NCBI GenBank assembly: GCA_030278955.1
Contig: JAOANR010000006.1
Location: forward strand, 10,253,915 to 10,317,914
Reading direction: 5' to 3'
DNA length: 64,000 nucleotides
Source of the DNA: Hygrophila difformis
Taxonomy: Eukaryota; Streptophyta; Magnoliopsida; Lamiales; Acanthaceae
Made by a program: the position numbers and the translations under genes. Position 1 is the stretch's first letter; every line of letters starts with the position of its first letter. The notes below the pieces were generated by a model. That model saw only the letters and a program-made list of their open reading frames with translations, had not been told where the DNA came from and searched no databases. Of the stretch, positions 30,275 to 41,594 are shown piece after piece.

Positions 30275-32498
30275 ATGGAACAGAAGAAGCCAGAGTTGGA
30301 GAACCATACACCACCTGAAAATGGCCGAGGAAAAAAGAGGAAGCTTGGTGGTGTCAGGACATTGCCATTTATTCTCGGTCAGTTTTCCCTGTTTGTCTCC
30401 TCCTTTTGCTACCTTTCTTCTACTCCCCTCTGTGTTTTTCAATTTTTATATTTAGCATTCGTATGATTGATGTGATGATTTTCAAGTTAATAAGTGAATA
30501 AATCTGGTGAAAACAGGAAACGAGGCATGCGACAGGTTTGCATTCGCCGGTTACCACGCGAACCTGATCACATACCTGACTCAGATCCTCAACTTGCCCC
30601 TCGTCAAGGCCTCCAACACCATTTCCAATTTCGGCGGCACCACCAGCTTCACCCCTCTTCTCGGCGCCTTCATTGCCGACTCTTTCGCCGGACGCTTTTG
30701 GACTATCCTCGCCGGTACCATAATCTATGTCTTGGTTTGTCATTTCTCCCTTTCTTCTTCCTCTTCCACTTTTAACAATACGAAAAGTAACCACACATAT
30801 AACCACGTTTCAATTAGTTACTTTCTGTGATTGCTACGTCCAAGAATTCAAATCAAAATAATTACTTTTGTGATTTTTTTATTAAAAAAAATAAAAAAAA
30901 AAAATTGGTCATTTGTAACTAATGGTAACTAATGCAGTATATGCATGTGCACTCTGTAGGGAATGATCACCATCACAATCTCAGCCACGTTACCTCAGCT
31001 CCGTCCGCCGCCATGCCCAACTCAATTGAACTGCCGGGAAGCCTCCAACAAACAACTGTGGATGCTCTACGCCGCCCTTATACTGATTTCATTGGGCATC
31101 GGTGGGATCAGGCCTTGTGTTGTCACGTTTGCTGCTGACCAGGTGAACAACAAGCCCAATAAGAAATCAAAGGGTTGGAATTTCTTCAACCTCTACTTCT
31201 TCTGTATGGAGTTCGCCATACTGCTAGCCCTCACAGTTCTCGTTTACATAGAAGACAAGGTGAGTTGGGCGTGGGGGCTCGCAATCCCAACCATAACCCT
31301 AGCCTTATCAGCTGGAGTTTTCCTCATCGGATCCCCTTTGTATAAGAAAATCAAGCCCGGTGGGAGTCCATATGTTAGGGTACTGCAGGTGCTCATTTCA
31401 GCATTCCGGAAAAGGAAAGTGACTCCCCCTTCAGATCCCAGTGAATTGTACGAAAACGGATTGCTCGATGCTGATATATGCGTCGACGGGAAGCTTCTGC
31501 ATTCGAATCAATTCAAGTAAGCCTCTTCCTAGCTTGTTCTACATAGCAGATAATGCTGATCAGATTTTATTACACTCATGCATGTTTGATTGATTTATTA
31601 CAACAGGTGGCTTGATCGTGCTGCTGTAGTAAAAGACGACGACATGAACGAGTTGAACGAACCGAACCTCTGGAGGCTAGCAACCGTCCACAGGGTCGAA
31701 GAACTGAAAACCATCCTGAGGCTGTTGCCTATATGGGCAGCAACCATACTGCAAGTGGCTTCCCATTCCCACATACAGAGTTTCACCATCCTACAAGCTC
31801 GAACAATGGACCGACATCTATCTCCATCCTTCCAAATCCCACCCGCCTCGATGCAAATATTCACAAATCTCACCGTCATCATCTCCCTCCCTCTATACGA
31901 GCGCCTCTTTATCCCCTTTGTTCGTCGCTTCACTAAAAATCCCTCGGGGATCACGTGCCTCCAGCGCATGGGAGTTGGATTCGGCATCAATGTATTCGGC
32001 ACCATCGTGGCAGCACTGGTCGAGATCAAACGAAGACAAACAGCAGTCGATCACGGCCTCCTTGACAAACCGACATCGCTTGTTCCGATGAGCGTGTTCT
32101 GGTTGGTTCCGCAATACTTCCTCAATGGGTTGACGCAGGTTTTTATGACGGTTGGACACTTGGAGTTTCTGTACGACCAGGCACCGGAGAGCATGAGGAG
32201 CACAGCTGCGGCGCTCTATTGGATATCGATCGGGGTGGGTAACTACGCGGGCACGCTCATTGTGTCGTTGGTGCACAAGTACACAAGCGGCAGAGTGGAA
32301 TGGCTGCCGGATAGGAATCTGAATAGAGGGAGATTGGATGAGTTCTATTGGCTCATAACGGGGATCCAAGTGGTGAATTTCGTGTATTATGTTGCTTGTA
32401 CTTGGTTTTATAAGTACAAGTCGATAAAGGAGAGGGTTGAGGATGAGGATTTTGAGGAGAAGCAGCATGATCAAGAAATAGAGATTTCGAGGATTTAA
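30275..32498 (+). CDS. NPF3-like proton-coupled transporter, copy 3
   Basis: Exons 30275-30377, 30517-30734, 30960-31516 and 31607-32498 sum to 1770 nt, 589 aa. N-terminus MEQKKPELEN, then GGVRTLPFILG, NEACDR (ExxDR version of the proton-coupling motif), GAFIADSFAGRFWTI, GGIRPCVVTFAADQ, WNFFNLYFF (Leu replaces the Trp of the other copies), FLYDQAPESMRSTAAALYW and LPDRNLNRGRLDEFYWL. After AADQ the usual F-[DE]-M is replaced by VNNKPNKK, shortening and charging the loop after helix 4 or 5. Ends in an acidic tail. All introns are GT-AG and short (139, 225 and 90 bp). It is the most compact of the four, so a good candidate for the constitutively functional copy, though that is inference. Confidence 0.9.
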
Positions 32499-32813
32499 GG
32501 GTTGTTGCTTTGGATATATATGTCTGAGACGACTGAGAGTTTGTTACTTTGTATTATATTGTACTACTTGTGTATATTGGTTTCGATTTCACAGTTTAAT
32601 TCCCTATGTATCATCACTTAATTCTCTTTATGATTATTAGTGGAGTGTGCAGACTTCGACTTGCATAGATGGGAATACGAGGCATGGAGATTTTATTCCC
32701 TTATAGTATTTAATAAAATAAACTCTCATAAATCGAAATCTATCTATTTCTGAAGCATGGTGAAGAAGTGTTCTATGTGCATATGATTGGCGAGGTGGGG
32801 TGGTCACAAAGAC
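32499..32813. other. 3' flank of transporter 3
   Basis: Presumed 3' UTR and spacer up to the hAT-like MITE. Nothing else was recognised. Confidence 0.4.
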
Positions 32814-33226
32814 CAGTGGCGGACGCAAAGTGTGAAAATCGGAGGGGCGAGCTATGAATTTTTTTTATTAGGATGCTCTTCGTAGTCTAGTTACAACTTT
32901 ATATAATAGGCGAAGTTTATTATTTTATTTATTAAGATTGAAGAACATATGAGCCTATGTTAAAAGAAATCCATATCAACAAAGAAATATGTTACCTTCT
33001 TTTTCCCATTCATCTTCTCCATTGCTTAAATTACACGAAAATGCATTTTACTATAACTAAAATTCATTCAACAATATAAAAAATTAATGACGAAGTTTGA
33101 GCTCGGGGCGAAATTACATAAAAATATTTTCTCTCATAACTAAAATACACATAGCTATATAAAAAGTTAATGGCAAACTTTGAACTCAGGGGCCGCCCCC
33201 AAGCCCCTAAGTGTGTCCGCCGCTGG
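32814..33226. repeat. hAT-like MITE (CAGTGGCGGA family), 413 bp
   Basis: Starts CAGTGGCGGACGC and ends GTGTCCGCCGCTGG, inverse to each other apart from one base. The 8-bp duplication ACAAAGAC lies at 32806-32813 and 33227-33234. Two internal stretches (CGAAGTTT, GGGGC near a run of ACATA) are loosely repeated. No ORF. Confidence 0.85.
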
Positions 33227-33234
33227 ACAAAGAC

Positions 33235-34022
33235 TGATGTCAAAAGGGGGCGTTAGTGAATTAGAATTAAAAGATAAATAAATCTTCACATAATAAACAT
33301 AATTCACTATTTTACAAATAAATTCAATATGTATGTCATGATACACCATTAAGAAAAACATTATTTAATAAACTCTTTATTGAACAAACTACTAGCTATA
33401 TAGTACCACCATGCATGTAGTAGTAAGGAGTAGTATTCTGTTGAAGGATTTTGCTTTCATAATTAAGCTGAATTTGAAAGGAATCATTGAGCCTTAGTGC
33501 CTCATGTCCATATAGGTAGAGTGGCTCAACATAAAACCAATTGACAATAGATAGAGTGAATCATGGTCATGTCCATATAAACTATCCCATCATATAATGG
33601 ATGTGGGATACTATAACCACCCTCCTCGAAATGATATTCATCTCGAAAACAACGAAGATCCAAATGGATATACTCATGGCTTTGGTACCATGTCAAAAAG
33701 AAAGATGGACCTAGGGCTTAAAACCAATTGACAATAGGTAGAGGTGATATCATAACATATAGTAATGGATATGGGACATTATAACAGTGCCCAGTGCGTG
33801 CCCGGATGGAGACAAAGTTACATGCAGCTTTTCAAGTATGGAAAAAGAAAGCGGTGATATGGGCCTGTCCAACAATGTCTGTTGTTAACATCACACAGGC
33901 AGGGATTGGATTGGAGATTAGAATTAAGGGAAAGAGCCTCATCAAGCATTGGACAGGGAAAAAAGCAATCCGGATGGACAAAAACACAGAATGAGTACAT
34001 TCATTCTGTCATTCATACAAAA
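33235..34022. other. Intergenic with an unclassified repeat fragment
   Basis: The phrase AAAACCAATTGACAATAG with TAGAG occurs twice (about 33533 and 33720), and GCTTTGGTACCATGTCAAAA occurs at about 33679. This looks like debris of an LTR-type or SINE-type repeat, but I cannot assign it. Short ORFs here carry no motif. Confidence 0.35.
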
Positions 34023-34216
34023 TACTCCCTCCGTCCCATTCCAAATGTCCTACTTACTATTTTTGGATGTCCCATTACAAATGTCTTCTTTCTATAAATA
34101 GAAATAATTTTCCCCTCCAACAACTATGTGGACCTCACCATATACTCACAAACCAACTCTACCTTAATTCCCGTGCCCAACAGTAACAAGACACTTGGAG
34201 TGGGACGGAGGGAGTA
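34023..34216. repeat. Stowaway MITE, 194 bp, well-preserved ends
   Basis: Starts TACTCCCTCCGTCCCA and ends TGGGACGGAGGGAGTA, near-perfect inverted repeats with TA target. The interior (CCAAATGTCCTACTTAC) is unrelated to the larger CCTCCGT copies, so it is a separate subfamily. The perfect ends suggest a young insertion. Confidence 0.9.
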
Positions 34217-35353
34217 ATAATTAACACGCATTGGTAGCTACCTATAAACCAAAATTTGTTTAAATGTTCAATGAGTTCTTAATAATTGGAGGAGGAGTCG
34301 TAGTATGTAGTCCATTCTAACAAAATAATTATTTCAACCACATGAATCAAAACGAAGCCGACCCAACTCTTTGAATTAACTTATGCATATGTACTCTGAT
34401 CTGCCCATCCAAAGACACATGCAGCTAAATTAATGTCTTTATCATCTACCCAACTAATCCATTAAATACTAAACCCACAGAGAATAAAGCAAAAATAAGT
34501 GTAACATATAGTCAATGCAGATGATGCTAACTCATTTGGCTACTTCCTAGTAATACTTTAAGGTTCCTAACAACATAACCAGTGCAGGTCAATACTAAGC
34601 ATGGTACTACTACACTATATATATAATATTACTTTTAATATTGAGATTGAGAAAGAAAAAGACAATGTGAGCTATATAATGTTGACTCTCATCCAGATCA
34701 ACTCATCGCACATATCTATCCCAAATATTTTTAATTACTTTTTTGGATATACTATATAGTAACACATTTCGTTTACAATACATATGCTCTAGTACAGTAT
34801 ATTGTACTCCAGGACCTCGTGTAATTTCCTAAAATTTTGAGTTGTATATATCATTTCTAAAATGAGACGAATAATAAATAAATTGATGGTGGAAGGATTC
34901 AAATTAGAATTCGGAATGAACATTTTTTTCAAGAGTAATATAAAAGAATGAAATAAATAATTAAAATTATGTATGTTTTGTATTTCTAAAATGATGGACA
35001 TTGTTGGACAATAATATACGCGAAGTGTTATTGAGGAATACAGGCATAAATATAATACTAATTGAAAACATATGTCATGCATAGTATTCCCCCTAATGCT
35101 TATTCGATAATCAGAACGTGACTACCTCGAAAAGTACTCAAACTATATATAGTGAGTACTATATTATATACGCACATATTTATATACTAATAATACTATA
35201 GGACAACTGAATCACATGCCAATTTAATTAGTTACTGGTGTATTATTTTTCCCTTGTTACGACCAATAATTTTGTTAAACCAATTTATATTATCTACCTT
35301 CCAATTATTGAGTGGTAACTTTCACTTGAAGATAAATAATTTGGAATGCAATT

Positions 35354-35386
<33 letters not shown>

Positions 35387-35672
35387 TTTAAATTATTACT
35401 TATTTCTCAGGAAAATAAACAGCCCAGCCCAAAGGAAGGTTGAAACCCTAGTTGTCTTCATTATATTTATAATCTTAATAGAACTACTGTTATTTTGTTT
35501 TGACTCTATTTCATAATTTCAGGGTCCACTTGATCATATTTTAAATTATTAGTACTTAATAATAATAAGTATTTTGTTTGTTTGTTTGCTTACCAATCTA
35601 TCATTAGAAAGATGAAGAGCTAATAAGCAGTAAGACTACATACAGAAAGCTGGAACCTAGCTAGCTTATTTC
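34217..35672. other. Intergenic, upstream of transporter 4
   Basis: AT-rich, no gene. Contains a (TA)n microsatellite at about 35356-35382 and several short TA runs. Confidence 0.45.
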
Positions 35673-35680
35673 TATAAATA
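35673..35680 (+). promoter_or_regulatory. TATA box candidate for transporter 4
   Basis: TATAAATA 115 bp before the ATG within TTTCTATAAATACCAGAC, matching the paralogous promoters. Confidence 0.6.
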
Positions 35681-35794
35681 CCAGACATATATCTTTATCC
35701 CACCCCTTCACAAAGAAACAAATCGGTCCAAACACAAGATTATATTCCTTGTAGTATATTGCAAATTTAGCAATCGATCTGACGCGGTGTGAAT

Positions 35795-37027
35795 ATGAAG
35801 GAGAAGGCAAAGTTGGAGAGCATGGTGTCTGAAAACAGACAAGTGGAAAAGGAACAAATAGAATATGATCAAGGAAAACAGAAGCAGCTTGGAGGCGTCA
35901 GGACAATGCCATTTATTCTTGGTGTGTTTCTGGTCTTGTATCTTTTCTTTGGTCTGGATACACTTTCTGTTCTTCACTCTAGATCTGTGCTTTTGTGTGT
36001 GTGCGCTTTTATTACATGTATATATATGTGTTTTTTATTACATGGAGTGGTACTCCATCTTAGTACATATTACTATTATTGTAGTATGAGTTTCTTTTGG
36101 TTTCTGTGCAGATTTGTTTTTGTTTTGTGGAAAGTAGGTTTTAATTGGGCTGACTGACTGCATATCGTTTATTTTCATTCAATTGGGCTCTATCTTTTTG
36201 GTTTTTTTATGAAATTGTGAGAATGGGGGTAGAACGCATTCTGAGTGTAAGTAGGGACTACTATTGGACTGGTGCATATAAACCTGTAAGTAGGGATACA
36301 TTGAGTCATCAGTGTGTGGGTAGGAAACTGGGAATGAACTGAGCCCATTCTGTTGTCATAAGCTCCTTCCCATTTTTATGGAAAAACTTCATTTCTAGAA
36401 TACCCCAACTAATTGGTTCTTTTTTTTCTTTCTTTCTTTGGCTAGCAGTTGCTGATTTATTTTTTTTGGTTTTACACATGTTTCCAGGAATAGTTCCTTC
36501 CTCGTATAAAATTATGATGATACATATTTGGGCCTGCAGGCCCTTCAACAACCTTATGCCGTTGTTTAATTAAACTATACTAGTAGTTGTTTATTTGGTG
36601 AACAACAGTTGCTGTTGTTTAACCAAGGATGGTCGAGTTCAGTCAGTACTTGAACTTGATTTAATTTTACAAAGTAGTAATTGATAACTGTAACTTATAA
36701 TAAGATTGGTCGATCGCAAGAGTTTAACTGCAACTTACTTTTTTCTTGCACAACACATCAGTGAGCGAGGCATGCGACAGGTTCGCGTACTCGGGTTACC
36801 ATTCGAACTTGATCACATACCTTACACAAATCATGAACATGCCCCTCGTCCAGGCATCCAACACCATCACCAACTTCAACGGCACCGCCAGCTTTAGTCC
36901 CCTCATCGGCGCCTTCATTGCGGACTCCTACGTCGGCCGTTTTTGGACAATCATCGTCAGTTCCTCAATCTATGTCCTGGTATATATATATGTCTTTCCT
37001 CCCCTACCAACTTAAACTAACTAGTTG

Positions 37028-37058
<31 letters not shown>

Positions 37059-38679
37059 AATCCAAATGTTAATAATGCGGTATACTTACCCACACATCAT
37101 CATCATATATAGGGAATGATAACCTTCACAACAATGGCCATCCTGCCTCAACTTCGCCCGCCTTCATGCCCGACTCAGGTGAACTGCCAGGAAGCCTCCA
37201 ACAAAACACTATCCATACTCTACATTGCCCTCACACTAAACTCATTGGGCTTCGGTGGGATTAGGTCGTGCGTGATGCCATTCGCTGCTGACCAATTCGA
37301 CATGAGCAAGGCTCAGACGGAGGCCAGGGGTTGGAATTTCTTCAATTGGTATGCTTTCTTTATGGAACTGGCGATACTACTTGCCTTGGTGGTTCTTGTT
37401 TACATCGAGGACAAAGTTAGTTGGGCGTGGGGACTCGGGATCCCAACCATAGCCTTATTTTTATCTCTTGTCGGGTTCATTGTTGGAACCCCATTGTACA
37501 AGAAAATGAAGCCGGCCGGGAGTCCATATACTCGGGTGGTGCAGGTGGTCGTTTCAGCTGTGCGGAAAAGGCGTGCAGCTGTGCCCGCAGATCCTCGTGA
37601 CTTGTATGAAAACAGATTGCTTGATGCTGATATATCACTTAATGGGAAGCTTCTGCATTCGAATCAATTCAAGTAAGCTTCTAAACTCTCACAACTTATG
37701 AATGAACTAATTCAAATGTTGATGAGGCTTGTTTTGTGTACCTTTCTATAGGTGTCTTGATCTTGCTGCAGTGGTTGCCGGCTCCGACATCGATGACTCA
37801 AACCAGCCGAACCTTTGGAGGCTGGCAACAGTCCATAGGGTCGAAGAGCTAAAAACCATCATTCGAATATTGCCCGTGTGGGCTTCGACCATATTTCTAA
37901 TCGCTACACATTCCAACATAGAGAGTTTCTCGATCGAGCAAGCTCGAACAATGGACCGACACATTTCATCATCCTTCCAAATCCCACCTGCTGCAATGCT
38001 CATATTCAGTACTCTAACCATGATGTCGCTCCTACCAGTATACGACCGCGTTTTTGTACCCTTTGCTCGACGCTTCACTAAAAACCCTGCAGGGATCACG
38101 TGCCTCCAACGCATGGGCATTGGACTCGCAATCAATATTTTCTCCACGGTTGCAGCAGCAAAGGTTGAGATCAATCGGAAACACAAGGCGAGCGACCTTG
38201 GCCTGCTCGACAAACCAGCAGCAATTGTGCCAATGAGCGTCTTCTGGTTAATTCCGCAATTCGCCCTCCACGGTCTGGCGGAGGTTTTCATGACAGTTGG
38301 CCGAATGGAGTTTCTGTACGACCAGGTGCCAGAGAGCATGAGGAGCACAGGAGCCGCATTGTATTGGATTGCAATTGGGATGGGGAACTATTTGGGAACA
38401 TTCATCGTGTCGATGGTGCACAAGTATACGAGGAATAAGGTGGAATGGCTGCCCGACAGGAATCTCAACAGAGGGAGATTGGAAAACTTTTATTGGCTCA
38501 TGTCGGCAATTCAAGTGGTGAATTTGGTGTATTATGTGACCTGTGCTTGGCTCTACAAGTATAAGTCAGTGCAGGAGAAGGGGAATGGGAAGGCTGATGA
38601 TTATGAATGTGGAGGTGATGAGATAGTAGGTCTGGTTGACGGCAAAAAGCCTCAGCAAGTAGAGATGGGGAAGATTTAG
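35795..38679 (+). CDS. NPF3-like proton-coupled transporter, copy 4
   Basis: Exons 35795-35921, 36762-36979, 37113-37672 and 37752-38679 sum to 1833 nt, 610 aa. Starts MKEKAKLESM (an in-frame ATG 6 nt upstream would add two residues). Proton-coupling motif SEACDR. It is the most diverged member: GGIRSCVMPFAADQFD has Ser for the Pro that follows IR in the others, the sugar- or anion-facing loop reads IVGTPLYKKMKPAGSP, and exon 4 begins with CLDLAAVV instead of [WF]LDRAAVV, losing an Arg. FLYDQVPESMRSTGAALYW and LPDRNLNRGRLENFYWL are kept. Intron 1 (840 bp) is the longest of the cluster and intron 2 holds a TA microsatellite. The ORF is intact. Divergence at pore-lining signature positions hints at altered substrate or activity. 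Confidence 0.9.
37027..37055. repeat. (TA)n microsatellite in intron 2 of transporter 4
   Basis: About 14 TA units. Likely polymorphic marker within the gene. Confidence 0.85.
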
Positions 38680-40024
38680 GGATTGTTCAGGCTTGATTCA
38701 GAGTGCAAGTTCTTGCATGAAATCTTATGGTACTTGTGTATGCTAGTTTTTTATTGTCGTGATCGGTCGATAAAACATCATGGTTGGCTCTTAAATTTTA
38801 GTAGGATTGGTGAAAACACATTAAGAAATGAACAGGAAAAGCATACAACTTCAAAATCCTTCAAAACACATTGAGTGTGATGCGTATGCGGTTTGTAATT
38901 GGATCTTTTCTAAAGGCAATTTTCTCCTACTTCTGTTTTAGAATTATAAACGAAAAATCCCGAGTCAACTCACGCTTGAAAATTCCAATCTAACGCATAA
39001 GTGATCAACTCACTTGAAAATTCCTGAGTCAAAACTCTTGAACGTTTTATCCATTCTTTCAACTCTATTGAAAGAGTGAATAAAAAGCCAGGAGTCGACT
39101 GTCAAAAGATTAATTAATTGTTTCCATTGTCTGAATTTCCTAATCCAGGAAAAGACTCACAAAGAGTAAGTAAGAACTCAATTGGTCTGAATGAGCATAT
39201 ATTTACATCAACAAATATGAGTAGTAATGAATCCAAACTTCTTTACTTATATTTTTACAAAACAAATCCATTTTTAACAAGTCGAACTAATTCCCTGTAA
39301 ATATTAAACCACTTCAGATCATCACAAAACACACATAAGAAAACCAGCTTATCCAAGGAGGACATGAACCATGCTCTTACTATTGATCAAAAATAGATTA
39401 CATTCCTCAGGCTTTACGTTTGTCCTTTCTATAAGATAATCAAGTCATTTATTTCGGATACAAGTGCAGACAAATTTTCAGCAACATAAGTTCAAATACT
39501 GTTAATCAGGAATTTCTGTTTCATCGATCAGGCAATTTTTCAGTTCAAATAATGTTAATCAGGAATTTACTTACTGAAGGCCTGGCAGAAGATGAAAACT
39601 AGAGATTTCTTTTAATAGCTCAAAGTCTTGTTATTTAATTGTCGTGGCTTCAACCAAAACTATTTCTTTTTCAGGCAACATATCTTTGTTTATTTTAAAA
39701 TCAAGCAATGAAAAGAGCTGCAAAGTTTAAAACTTATTGATATCAAAAAACGTATTTAAAGGGCGATCACATATCTCTCTGTTCATATCATATAACTTGA
39801 GAGCATTACGGAACTTGCTACTATGTCCTATAAAGGAAAACAGCCTAATAACCCTAAAATGCATGATGTAATATGTAATTGACTTCTCTATTGCAAGCTC
39901 CTACAGGATGTCCTAAAAATTCAAGTACTACTTCCTAAGAAAAGCCTTAATTTCTTTGCCACTATCTTCACGAATTCCATTAGCCCAAGCTAATCTACAT
40001 AAATCAACTATGCAATGAAGTATT
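38680..40024. other. 3' flank of transporter 4 and intergenic DNA
   Basis: Presumed 3' UTR, then AT-rich sequence. Two echoes of AGTTCAAATA(C/A)TGTTAATCAGGAATTT near 39488-39570. No gene was seen. Confidence 0.4.
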
Positions 40025-40050
40025 GGGGGGGGGGGGGGGGGGGGGGGGGG
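40025..40050. repeat. Poly-G run (26 G)
   Basis: Uninterrupted run of 26 G on the plus strand. Could be a true homopolymer with quadruplex potential or a sequencing/assembly error. Confidence 0.85.
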
Positions 40051-40176
40051 TGTATAGGGAAACCGTTACAACACCATGGACACCGATCACTTCCAACGCA
40101 CTTTTAAGGATAACCCTTTGTATACGAAAGCCGATAGTTTAATTTTCATAATATGTAACTTTCGGTACTTGAGACC

Positions 40177-40179
<3 letters not shown>

Positions 40180-40222
<43 letters not shown>
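40180..40222. repeat. (TA)n microsatellite
   Basis: About 21 TA units downstream (3' side) of the exonuclease gene. Confidence 0.9.
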
Positions 40223-40223
<1 letters not shown>

Positions 40224-40652
40224 CCTAAACAAAAAACAATCTCCAAAAAAATTGATCAAATGATTCACAATAAAACATAAGAAACCAGAAGCAGCATTTG
40301 AACTATACAGATGAGAAATGCCAATAAGAACATTGGTCACCCTAAGCAACACAGTTAAAGATCTACGATTCAAATCAAGAACTCAAGAAATAGAGAGAAA
40401 TATTCATATTCAGAAAGGAAATATCAACACCGGCAGATGATTTCAAAAGAGTGTTATCATCTCCACTGCACACCATCTATTCACAGAACAGCACGGTATT
40501 ACATTCACACATTACTTTCCACTACTAAGCATGATTCACAAATCAAAAGGTATCAACATTCACCAGAAGCAATCACAAATCAAAAGGTATCAGCATTCAC
40601 CAGAAGCATTCACAAAGTCAAAAGGGGGTGAATAATACCAGCCAAGTGAACT

Positions 40653-41309
40653 TCAAGCGAAATCCGCCATGGCATTGAGGACTCTGCCAATTTCAAAGCT
40701 CAGAAACGCGTCGAGGCAGGCATACTGCACTTGAGCAGGCGTCAGCCACTCATAGTCCCACCTACTCAGAGTCACCCTCTTGGGCTTGTCCATCTCCTTC
40801 GACAGCACAACGCTAGAGAGCATCTTCACCCCCGCATTCTTCAGATCGTTCCTCCCGTACACATCCGCCGCAATGGACCTCAAATCCACACATCTCGCAT
40901 CAAACCCTAACTCGTAGTCCTCCTCCAGCTTTTCCAGGTCCTGTTCTATGCCAATTCCGACGAATGTGTAGTTAGGGTTTCGGAGGAAAGCGATTAAATC
41001 CGAGGGAATCTCGGAGGCATAAATGAGTTGGAAAATGAGGCAACGGTGGCCAACGCAGAGCTGTAAGGTGGCAACAGGGTATTGGACGTATCGATTGAAG
41101 GAGGGACGCCACTCAACGTCGAGGCCAACGATGAGGTGGTTGAGGCGGCGATGGTGGATTCGCTCAATCTCGGAAATCCAGTCGGAGGCGATGTTGGCAT
41201 CGTGGGTAAGAGTAGTGAGGACATGGTGGTCATAGAAGCGAACCGTGTAGGTGTTGTGGGAGTAATCATCGCACTGGTGGTCGGTGATTCCGATGTCGGG
41301 GTTAGCCAT
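40653..41309 (-). CDS. DEDDy 3'-5' exonuclease, Werner-exonuclease-like
   Basis: Single-exon gene of 218 aa that would remove nucleotides from DNA or RNA 3' ends using two metal ions. All acidic motifs are present: Exo I GLDVEW (D64, E66), Exo II GIGIEQDLEKL (D124) and Exo III QYACLDA (Y196, D200), the Y-x3-D form that defines DEDDy. It has the stand-alone exonuclease-domain length of plant WEX-like proteins, with no helicase part. The N-terminus (IGITDHQCDDYSHNTYTVRFYD) is typical of the plant subfamily. I chose the ATG at 41309, since the frame stays open upstream only through non-ATG codons that run into a MITE. Intronless and complete. Nearby DNA is repeat-rich. Confidence 0.9.
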   Translation of the reverse strand: MANPDIGITDHQCDDYSHNTYTVRFYDHHVLTTLTHDANIASDWISEIERIHHRRLNHLIVGLDVEWRPSFNRYVQYPVATLQLCVGHRCLIFQLIYASEIPSDLIAFLRNPNYTFVGIGIEQDLEKLEEDYELGFDARCVDLRSIAADVYGRNDLKNAGVKMLSSVVLSKEMDKPKRVTLSRWDYEWLTPAQVQYACLDAFLSFEIGRVLNAMADFA

Positions 41310-41366
41310 CTCCGCCGGGGGGTAAGTTGAAACTGAAACTGGAGGAAAGAAAATGGGCGTTTTCAA

Positions 41367-41586
41367 TAGGGATGGCAATGGGTCGGGTCTGGGTCGGTTC
41401 CGTCAAGACCCAAGACCCGACCCAGGGCTCGGGTTCGGTTCGGTTCCGGGTCTGACCCGGACCCATTGCCATCCTTAGGGATGGCAACGGGTCGGTTCTG
41501 GGTCTATTTTTGTAAGACCCAAGACCCGACCCAAGCTCGGGTCTTTCTCGGTTCTCGGTTCTGACCCGGACCCATTGCCATCCCTA
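41367..41586. repeat. Dimeric hAT-like MITE in the exonuclease promoter
   Basis: Outer ends TAGGGATGGCAATGGGTC and its inverse GACCC...CCATTGCCATCCCTA, with the 8-bp duplication GTTTTCAA at 41359-41366 and 41587-41594. At about 41469-41489 the inner sequence reads CCATTGCCATCCTTAGGGATGGC, an end-to-end junction, so this is two units of about 110 bp moved as one. It lies 57 bp upstream of the exonuclease start codon. Confidence 0.85.
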
Positions 41587-41594
41587 GTTTTCAA

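Noticed and set aside
40653..41378. Longer version of the exonuclease starting at 41378
   Set aside because: Needs a TTG start inside a MITE. The ATG at 41309 gives the normal family N-terminus.
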